Shown: positions 1 through 9,200 of the stretch, in pieces
How positions within the stretch are numbered: position 1 is the first letter of the stretch
How the letters are laid out: the number at the start of each line of letters is the position of its first letter
DNA from: Baffinella frigidus
Taxonomy: Eukaryota > Cryptophyceae > Cryptomonadales > Baffinellaceae
NCBI GenBank assembly: GCA_026770585.1
Contig: MU646498.1
Coordinates: 404,940-426,053, forward strand
Direction of reading: 5' to 3'
DNA: 21,114 nucleotides
Notes under the pieces: model-generated
What the model was told of the DNA's origin: nothing
Databases searched by the model: none
Seen by the model: the letters and a program-made list of their open reading frames with translations, nothing else
Program-made: the position numbers and the translations under genes

Positions 1-81
1 CCCCCCCCCCCCCGGAAAGGGCGCAAGCTCCAGCCTCGATTTGATCCATTTCTGAGGGCCATCCCCACCGCCCTCGGGCAG

Positions 82-202
82 GTGTTTCGGCTGGCTGGTG
101 GCTTCCTTCGGGTCTCAGATGTTCCGCGACAAATTCGTCAACATTGTTCGCAAGAACCTCGAACAATCTGTCTCCGCCCTTTCGTTTTGGGGGCTCTTCC
201 TG
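82..202 (+). CDS. Exon 1 of the membrane-protein gene (first visible exon)
   Basis: Acceptor AG at 80-81, donor GTAAGC at 203, a strong match to the donor consensus. It enters with one base of a split codon and leaves in phase 0. It reads CFGWLVASFGSQMFRDKF, then a basic stretch NIVRKNLEQSV, then hydrophobic ALSFWGLFL, which continues into exon 2 as a membrane segment. Because it enters mid-codon, the gene must start upstream. The ATG at 119 could be an alternative start, but the open frame before it argues against this. Confidence 0.75.
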
Positions 203-3200
203 GTAAGCACACACACCAAGGCGGACCTCTAGCTCTGCCTCACTCGGGTTGACGGACCATTCTCAAGTTTGCATGCTGGGTGTGCGGTACAAATTCGTTA
301 ATTTTGGAGCGGAAAAGATCCCGGGATCACCAAATTGGTCAGCCCAAATAGACTGAAACATAGCTAGGACCTGGGAGTTGACCTCTATGAAACTCGCAAC
401 CGCAAAAGATTCTTCGTACGGTGGTCTTTGGTGCGTGAGTTACAATGTCAATTGATGATGTAACGTGATATCAAACAGCGGAGGTGATAATGTCTTCGCC
501 ATCGTTCGCATGCAGACGATGCTTCGTTCCCGCCACACTCGTGTGTGCTTTGGGGGCCGGGGGTCAACGACAGGTTTGGGGGCCGGGGGTCAACGACAGG
601 CGAAACCCCAAACCCGAAACCCCAAACCCGGGGGCCGGGGGTCAACGACAGGCATGACACACACATGTGTGTCTCTGACCCCCGGGCGTGCGAGCAGGTG
701 TTCGTGGTGTATCCGTCTGTGTCAGTAGAGGCGTTCAACACTTTCAGCTGCATCGACCTGGGTCGCTCTGGGGTCGGACCCTCTCTCCGAAACCATAACA
801 ACCTTGCTCAAACTCGGAGAATTTATCACGGCACTGTGCGGGGGAAACCCGCCCTTGGTATGGCGATAAAACTTGCAGAATTCGAGGAGCTCTCTCATCC
901 GCTCTCCAACCATCCATTTCTGCCAAACCTTCCGCTTTCTGTGTTCTGAATTCTGACACACGCACTAACTGACTATCAGTATCAGGATCGATCTCGCGTA
1001 GGGAGATCCCTGGTGGGTTTCAAACCTTTGACCCTCTTGCCCCTGCTGTGCAGAATTGGCTGAAGTCAGACATGCGCGTTGCCTGTCCCGAGAGCGGAGG
1101 TTTGCTAAACCCTAAACCCTAAACCCTAAACCCTAAACCCTAAACCCTAAACCCTAAACCCTAAACCCTAAACCCTAAACCCTAAATTCTAAACCCTAAA
1201 CCCTAAACCCTAAACCCTAAACCCTAAACCCTAAACCCTAAATTCTAAAACCTAAATCCTAAGCCCTAAACCAGGTTTCGTCTACGTTTGCTCGATCTTC
1301 GCTATCTTCATCTACCCTGTCGGAATCCCGTTGGGAATGGTCCTAAACCCTCAACCCTCAAACCTAAACCCTAAACCCTAAACCCTAAACCCTAAACCCT
1401 AAACCCTAAACCTAAACCCTAAACCCTAAACCCTGAACCCTAAACCCCAAACCTTAAAAGACTGAACCATACACCCTAAACCCTAAACCCTAAACCCTAA
1501 ACCCTAAACCCTAAACCCTAAACCCTAAACCCTAAACCCTAAACGCTCAATGCTAAACGCTCAACGCTCTAACCGTAAACAGTAAACCCTAAACCCTAAA
1601 CCCTGAACCCTGAACCCTGAACCCTAAACCCAAACCCCTCCACTCCACTCTACCAAGGCTCCTCCGGGTGCACATTAAGCGCAGTTCTCGTCCGTCACAA
1701 CTGAACTAGAGCGTTGTCGGTAGTTCGACACTTAGATTCTACTGTATACAGCTAGTCTGCCTACCCATTCACGGATTCGAGCCTGTCGCTCCCCGAGCAT
1801 CTGCCACCAAACCCTAAACAATACAGGTTGGTATGCTCCTCTACTTCAAGGTGCCAAAGATGGCGAGTCAGAAACACAAGGCGGCGGGACTCAAGGCTCT
1901 CGTCGCTGCCTTCAGGCGAGTGACCTTTGGGGGCCAGGGTTTACTCGTTTCCACTTTCTCACCCACGACCGGCTCCGCGTTGCCGTTTCCAACTTGTTCT
2001 CCTCCAAGCTTGCAACTGCGGCCTCCACGCGAGAGAGAGAGAGAGAGAGCGAGAGAGGGAAAGAGAAGGGGGGGGAGAGAGAGAGATAGAGAGCGAGAGC
2101 GAGAGAGCGAGAGGCACACCTGCTGCTGCTGTTGGTGCCTTCCCTCGCTCTCTCGCTCTCTCTCGCTCTCGCTCGGCGCGTTCGCCCGCACTGCTTGCGG
2201 CCACGTCCGACCACACATGCGGCCGCATTCGACCGCGGGGGTTGCTGTTGACCCCCTCGTTGTTGACCTCGTTGTTGACCCCCTCGTTGTTGCTCGTTGT
2301 TGACCCCCTTGATGACAAGAACGCGGCCGCATTCGACCGCAGCGCCCTCAGCCCTGCAGACACTCATGTTTCATTTGGAAAGGAACATCTGGAAGGAATA
2401 CAGCGTGGCTGCCATGTTCTCAGGCCAGTTCGTGGAGATACTGATAATGTTGTTGCACATGCCCCCAGAGCAGCCCCAGAACGAAGAGCGCGGATGCACT
2501 CACTCTCTCTCGCTCTCTCGCTCTCTCTCCCTCTCTCCCTCTCTCCCTCTCTCCCTCTCTCCCTCTCTCTCTCTCTCACACTCTCTCTGACCTCCCTCCG
2601 CAGTCAAGAGGCGGCGGCCGGCAAGGAGGAAGGCATCACCGGCAGGGAACTCGAGCGGTTTGAAACCCCCTAAATCCTAAACACTCTAAACCCTAAACCC
2701 TAGACCCCCTAAATCCTGAACACTCTAAACACTAAACTCTCAACACCCTAAATCCTGAACGCTCTAAACCCTAAACCCTAAACCCCCTTAATCCTGAACA
2801 CCCTAAACCCTAAACCCTAAACCCCCTAAATCCTGAACACTAAACGCGAAACACTGAACTCTAAACCCAAAATACTGACCCCTCACCCCTAACCCCCAAA
2901 CCAGGTGGTGGGAGGGCCCCGAAGGCTGGAAGAGAGATCCCGTAGAGACGATCGGGGGAGAGGTGAGCCCCCAAACCCTAAACCCCAAGAAAACAACAAG
3001 CACCGCGCTTGCGGCGTGTGTTGATTGCTCTCTTCGTATGTGTGTCTATCGCCGTGACAGCCTGCTCTACCCCCCCCACCTCCCCCCCCGGTGTGGTTTT
3101 TCAGGCTGCAAATCCGACTACAAACCTCAAAAGAGCGATTCAGGCGGGCCATTCTTGGAACTGAACTGATTGGGGTGGACGGTTGGGGTTGATTTTTTAT

Positions 3201-6200
3201 TTGGAAGATGAAGGTTGGCTGCCGTTCTCGGGTTTTTGCTGTCCTTAAAAACAACGGTGCCTCATCATCTTTCAGGCCGAGTCCTACCTTGCGTGACAAA
3301 CGCCTGTTATTTATGGCATGTTAGGGCGGGTTTTACTATTTTAGCATAACACCCATGCCTAATACAGCATGAACCTGCAACTGAATCAGGAATCTTCCGA
3401 ACCGAAATCCCTATGCTCCACGGAGGGCCCTTAATTTTGAGAGGAACACGGGCACTCTTGCCAAAGGTTGACAAACACAGGCGAACGGCTCCAAGAACGG
3501 GCACCGGATAACCCTCGAAGGGCCTTGCGTGGCTTGCAAGAGCACCGCGCGTAGCTGGGGAGAGAGCCTCCCAGCCGTGTCCAGCCGTGTCCAGTCTTCA
3601 GGGTTTCAACCCTAAACCCTAAATCCTAAACCCTAAACCCTAAACCCCAAACCCCTAACCCTAAACCCCAAACCCTAAACACTAAACCCTAAACCCTAAA
3701 CCCGAAACCCGAAACCTGGAACCCGAAAGCCCAAATACTAAACCCTAAACCATCAACTCAAGACCGTGACCCCCCCCCCCCCCATCCACTACATCAGTTG
3801 CGTTACACTCTTCTGAGATACATGGTGGCCATGTTGGGTTCGATCTCTAAACACGAAACACCATGCCCCCCACGTAAGAGCGGCCGACACGGGGTACAGT
3901 AAGCAGCACAATGCGTTAGAATGTGCGGCGCTGACGCTGGTTGTTTGGCAATCAATTACCAATCTCTCTCCATGCCCGGCAGGTGCAGTTGAAGGCGCTG
4001 CTGCGGCACGAGTGGCATGATCCGGGCGCAGGCGAGAGTGACGCGCCGGATCACACGTAAGGACTGCACCCTTGCGACTGTCTGAGAGTCTGACTCGCTT
4101 AAGATTAGATTTCTCTAAGCAAGATTAGATTTCCCTAAGCCGGAATACACGTAAGGACGCCAGAGGGCTCGAAACATCCACTTTTGATATCTTTCAGGGG
4201 AAATTCCTTGCATACTTAAGTTAACGACGTCAGATCTGACGTGGATAAGGCGTCGGTTTCCCTTGAGGCCTCTGGCGTGGTAAGGACACCGCCCGCTTCT
4301 CCTTCTTCTTGATTCCCCTGGAGTCCGCTGGAAAGTGATCAGGTTACTAACTACGCGCCGTGTGCGCCGGATCGGACCGGGCTCCATTCCAGACATCCTC
4401 CGATGATCGCTCTCCAACGTGATTGAGCGGCGCACCTTTGGATGTTTTGTTTTCAGTCGAGTTTGGTGTGAGGCACGGAAATTGGTTTGAAGCAAGGACC
4501 TTTGTAATGCAAAGTAAACTCGACTCACCGTTGCGGCGCGGCGTCTCAGACGTGTGACGGAGAGGGTGCCCACGCCAGGTCATTAGTGGGAATTGCAGAA
4601 CGCAACCTTTCATTCTGTGGTACTAAATGGATGCGCCCTCTCATGTCAGGACGCGGCTGCTCGAGAGGATTTCCGTCGAACAGGAAGACAACAGGTGGCT
4701 TGGGGCTCGGGGCTTTGGGGGTTGGGGTTTTGGGGGTTGGGGTTTTGGGGTCAGGGGTTTGGGGTTCAGGTGCACGACTCCGCACCCCCGCGCGCGCGAG
4801 AGAGAGTTTTCTTTATTGACGACCAACTGGTCCGGATCCACTTCATCACCGAGACGATTCAGAGGACCGTCCTCGCGCCATGGGGGTTTGAATACCAGGT
4901 TCCCGGCAGCCTTAGATCTACCTTCCTAGCTAGGAAGATCTAAGGCTACCGGGAACCCCGAACCCTTCTCCTCCGCCTCCAAGAATCTGTTTCACAACTT
5001 TTTGCATTGCCCCGGGCAAACCCCTCGACGCGCATCATCCCAGAACTGAACCCCTCAGACCCCAACCCCTAACCTTTGTTTTTCCGAAACAGGAAGTGGT
5101 TGCGGGCGAAGGGGCGGACCACCTCTACTCGTGTTGGCGCGGAAGCCCCCACTGTCGGCGCCTCCCCGCACGTCACACCCACCCTCTCCGTACCCAACAA
5201 CGCCGTACCCGGATCCGTTCCCGGGACCGAATCCAGACCCGCCTCTGCCGGAAGTTCGCCCGAAATCCAAGAGCAGTCTCAGGCGGCGCAGGTCAACCCT
5301 AAACCCGAAACCCGAAACCCTCTAGGATCTAGAATCTAGGGATTCAAGGTTTCAGGGACCAAGGTTCAGGATAGGTGAGGACAAACCTCCGGCAACCTGT
5401 TAGCCCTGTGCGGATCTATCCTTGACCTCCCTGTGACACTTAAAAGCCACCGGTGCCTTTCTCCCCCGGAATTCCGGGGGAGTTTCTAAACTTTTGGCGA
5501 GTTTCCCCGGTGAAACTTGACTTTGTACAGATTCCCATTGGCACCGGTGCCTGAAAACCTGCTAAGTGGCACCTGCCACTCGAGAATGCTAGAGGATCCT
5601 ATTTACATGTGGGTACCAGGATAGGGTATTCCAACCTCGCGCCTGGACTAATTTCGCCTCGTTACGTGACCAATCTCACGAAATTTACTACACACAAATA
5701 CATCTCGGTTTTAAATAGGCCCCTCTAGCATTCTCGTGTGGTCACAGGGTCGAATGTTGAGGAATTGTTGTGACTTTCGATGAGTAGTGCCTGTGATTTC
5801 ATTGACTCGCTCTTACCCCAGCAGGACGCAGAGGCAGAGGAGGACGATGGCTTGGACAACATGACCCTCCAAATGCTTCGCCGCAAGGTCCAAGCCCTTG
5901 AGGTCCTTTAGGTTCTTTTAACTCCCACCATAGGCGGACACTGGAACTTATCCAGCAGAAAAGGCCATGCTGCCTTTCTGATCACATCAGGCTCCCCGGA
6001 CACAGAAATTTCGTGCTGAAATCTGGGGAAATGTCGGTTGATGAGATGACTTTGCACCGCACAATTCTTGGTTAGTACCACGGAAATACATAGACCGATC
6101 TGCGAAGCCCGCCGTGTGGAATGCCGCGAGAGTTGATGCGTTGCACATGGTGCATCCCTAATGGTCCGCTCTGAACGTTTCACAGAGCTAGGGTCTGCCC

Positions 6201-9200
6201 GGCGCTCATTGTTCGACAGCCAACGCTTCAAACTCAAAAACCGCGCCCGAACCCAGGTGGCCCGGCTTGCGGGGAGAGGAGTGGTTCCGAAGGTAACTTA
6301 TTCCCACCTAGAGAAACCCCTCGCCCACCACAGATCCCGCATCTACAGGCCCTGGCTTGTGAGACCCCGCTTGGGTATGGTCGAGACTCGCTTCCTGTCT
6401 GACCGAGGCTCACAACTTGAAGCGCTCGCTGTACCCCGGATGGACAGCCGTGAGACAGTTGGTTTCGGTTCGCGAACGAACACGGCGGATGGGCGAGGGG
6501 GTCTCCGAGGTTGATCAAATTGAGGATGGATCTGGAGCTTTTTTCTTGGCCGAAAGTTCGGATTCGAACATTCTGCCCAGGGAAACGGCTCAAGCCCCAT
6601 CCTCGTTTTGATCCACCTCGGAGGGGGAGAGACGCGGCCCTGCCCTGCGGGGGTTGCTGAGAGAGAGAGAGAGAGAGAGTGTGTGTGTGTGTGTGTGAGA
6701 GAGATTTACTGACACGCGGGCACATAGGGGTTGCTGAGCTGGAACGAGGAGTTTGGCGAGGATGAGGTGCGGGCGTTCTTGGTGCCCCCCAGACCTCCTG
6801 AACCAAAGCCTCGAGGGCAGGGGCCATCACCTCCCGCTGAGTCCTCGAGGCTTTGGTTCAGAAGACGTGACCTCTCGAGAATGCTGGAGCCCCTTTAGGT
6901 CCTTTATGTTCTTCGAGCTCCCAATATAGGCGGACACCGGAACTTATCCTGCAAAAAGGCAATGCTTCCTTTCAATTCACATCAGGCCCCTCGGTGCAGA
7001 AGGACCCCCAATGTTGACCGGATTGTCCTGCAGGGGACTCTGTGCTGGAACGGCGAATTTGGCGAAGAGGAGGAGAGGGCCATGCACCGCGCTGGCTTCC
7101 TCTTCGAAATCTACGAAGTCGAGTACTGGTGGTATCTTCTCCCTCCCTCAAGCCCTCCCTCCATCCCTCCATCCCTCCCTCCCTCCCTCTCCCCCTCTCT
7201 CTCTCTCTCCCTCTCTCCCCCCCTCTCTCTCCCTCTGTCTCCCTCCACCCCCCCTCTCTCTCGTCGAGCTGGTCGAAGTCGAGGACTGTCTCCTGAACCA
7301 AAGCCTCGAGGACTTAGTAGGAGGTAATTGCCACTGTTCTCGAGGCTTTGGTTCAGGAGGTCTCTGGTCCCTAACCCCTAGACCCGTATCCCTGAACCGT
7401 GAACCTCCCCTCATGCAGGTTCACCCCTCATCCCAAAACCCTCAACCCCAAACCCTAAAACCTAAACCCTAAACCCTCAACCCTAAACCCTAAACACTAA
7501 ACCAGGTTCGAGCTCTTTGAGATGGCGCGGAAGCTATGCATGACTTCGGTACACCCTAAACCCTAAACCCTGACCCCGACACCCAAACCCCAAAACCCGA
7601 AATCCGAAACCCGAAATCCGAAGCCCCGAACCCCGAAACCCAAAACCCAAAACCCGAAACCTGAAACCCGAAGCCCCGAAACCCCGAAACCCGAACCCCG
7701 AAACCCGAAACCCTAAACCCTAAACCCTAGACCCTAAACTCTAAACCCTGACCCCTAAACCCTAAACCCTAAACCCTGACCCCGAAAACCTGACCCCTCA
7801 ACCCAAAACGCGAAACCCGTCACCCGAAACCCGAAACCCGAAACCCGAAACCCGAAGCCCCGACCCCGAAACCCGAACCCGAAACCCGAAACTCGAAACC
7901 CTGACTCCGAAACCCGAACCCCGAATCCCTAAACCCTAAACCCTGACCCCTAAAACCTGAACCCTAAACCCTGACCCCGAAACCCTGACCCCTAAACCCG
8001 AAACGCGAAACCCGAAACCCGAAGCCCCGACCCCGAAACCCGAACCCGAAACCCGAAACGCTCAACGCTGACCAGGTGCTGGTCTTCGTGTCTGTCGGGA
8101 GCCTGGGCCAGATCCTCGTCGGTCTCATTGTACGCCCCCTGAAAAACATTCAAACACCTTCGAAAAAACCTTCAGGAAAACCTTTGAAAAACCTTGTACG
8201 CCCCCTACAAGTTGTGCATCCCTCATTGTACGCACCTAAAAGATATACGCTCCTCATTGTACGCCCCTAAAAGGTGTACGCCCCTCATTGTACGCCCCCT
8301 AAAAGCTCATTGTACGCCCCTAAAAGGGCCTGGGCCAGATCTTCGTTGGACTCATTGTACACCCCCCGGAACTCTTGTCGTCGAAAAGCGAAATCCCCTC
8401 AGGCGTTCAAAAGTTCAAAAGAAGTTGTCACCTCTCGGAGGGTCCCCACAAGCCCGCCGCGGGACATGAAATGGAGTGGCTTTACGTTTTTGGCGACGGA
8501 CCTCTTGCATCCAGAGAAACAGAAAGAGATGTGTTTTGTCTCACACGGACCTGGGAACATCGAGGTTTGAATTCAAGAACAGCAAGGGTAGCGAAACGCT
8601 ACCGGGGTGAGACAGTCCCAGGTTACATTCGGAAACCTCGGTACCAAGGTCTTGGTCCTCGGTACCTGTTCTTGAATTCAAACCTCCAAATGTCTGAACA
8701 TGTGGATTCTCCAACCTGGCAACCCCAGGTGATTTTCGCATCGTTCGTCGTGACCTTCTCCTCACTTCCGTACGTCAACCGCAACTTGGATCGATGCCAG
8801 GTAAGGCCAGAGTGTACAGGCACCTGCCCACGCGACACGCCCCCAATAGCGAGAGAGAGAGAGAGGTCGACCTTGCCGAGGCTGGTGCGGACGCGCTTAT
8901 TGAGCGCCGTGGCTTGCCCGAAGAAGAGGTTCTCCTTGGGGTGTACTTGCCTCACTGTCGTGCACAGGCACCTGGGTGTTCTCATCTGTCGGCCACGCGA
9001 AAATGATACAACAATGCCGAACGTTGACGGTGCTGGAACTGAACCGTCAACGTATACCGATGCTTCATTGTTTTCGTGGCCAACAGATGCGAAATTCGTG
9101 GCCAACAGATGCGAAATAATATTCTTCCGAACAATAGAGAAAGAGAGACCAACCCGCCTCAAAGCTCAGATCAGTGGCGGTGGCCCCAACGCCGACGCCC

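Larger units (their letters stand above)
2963..3982 (+). other. Intron 8
   Basis: No exon is supported in 1,020 bases. It holds a C-rich run near 3070-3089, a unique A+T-richer stretch (3170-3500), telomere-like array 4, a C15 run (3769-3783) and a short hairpin at 3814-3848. Confidence 0.6.
4057..5092 (+). other. Intron 9: dispersed elements B, I and C and a G-rich tract
   Basis: No exon is supported. In order: a direct repeat of AGATTAGATTTC (about 4104 and 4124), element B, element I copy 1, a TTTTGGGG-like G-rich tract, element C copy 1 with its terminal palindrome, then telomere-like CCCTAACC before the acceptor. Confidence 0.65.
5903..6727 (+). other. Intron 11
   Basis: After element A the sequence is largely unique. 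An open frame at 6161-6300 (RFKLKNRARTQVARLAGRG) has AG/GT edges but the wrong phase for exons 11 and 12. A GA/GT microsatellite occupies 6659-6704. Confidence 0.55.
8130..8728 (+). other. Intron 15: junction repeats plus foldback
   Basis: Holds the repeated exon 15 donor (8190-8360), a unique stretch, and foldback K (8562-8686). Confidence 0.75.

Noticed and set aside
1-13. Poly-C start and poly-G end of the window as a biological signal
   Set aside because: Homopolymers at both limits more likely mark where an assembly stopped; the 3' one also belongs to the C/G runs of foldback F.
550-655. CRISPR-like spaced repeats
   Set aside because: Only three units with short, telomere-like spacers in a eukaryotic intron; a minisatellite explains it.
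1100-1641. True chromosome end
   Set aside because: Arrays are short, repeated many times, in both orientations and flanked by exons, so they are interstitial.
1868-2673. Arg/Glu- and Ser/Leu-rich ORFs on both strands
   Set aside because: Overlapping frames over GA and CT tracts; only the short exon 5-7 parts are supported.
3105-3160. Possible exon after TTTTTCAG (AANPTTNLKRAIQ)
   Set aside because: Exon 8 joins exon 9 directly in phase with strong sites; this block has no good donor and soon stops in the needed frame.
3820-3850. tRNA T-arm-like GGGTTCGATCTC
   Set aside because: The bases next to the loop do not pair as a T stem and no anticodon arm is visible.
6188-6258. Possible exon with RFKLKNRARTQ
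   Set aside because: Edges AG/GT exist, but its phase does not fit exons 11 (ends phase 0) and 12 or 13 (start phase 0). It could only belong to another isoform.
6234-6830. Minus-strand 198-residue ORF
   Set aside because: It spans a GA/GT microsatellite (Ser-Leu and His-Thr runs) and shows no recognisable domain or splice context.
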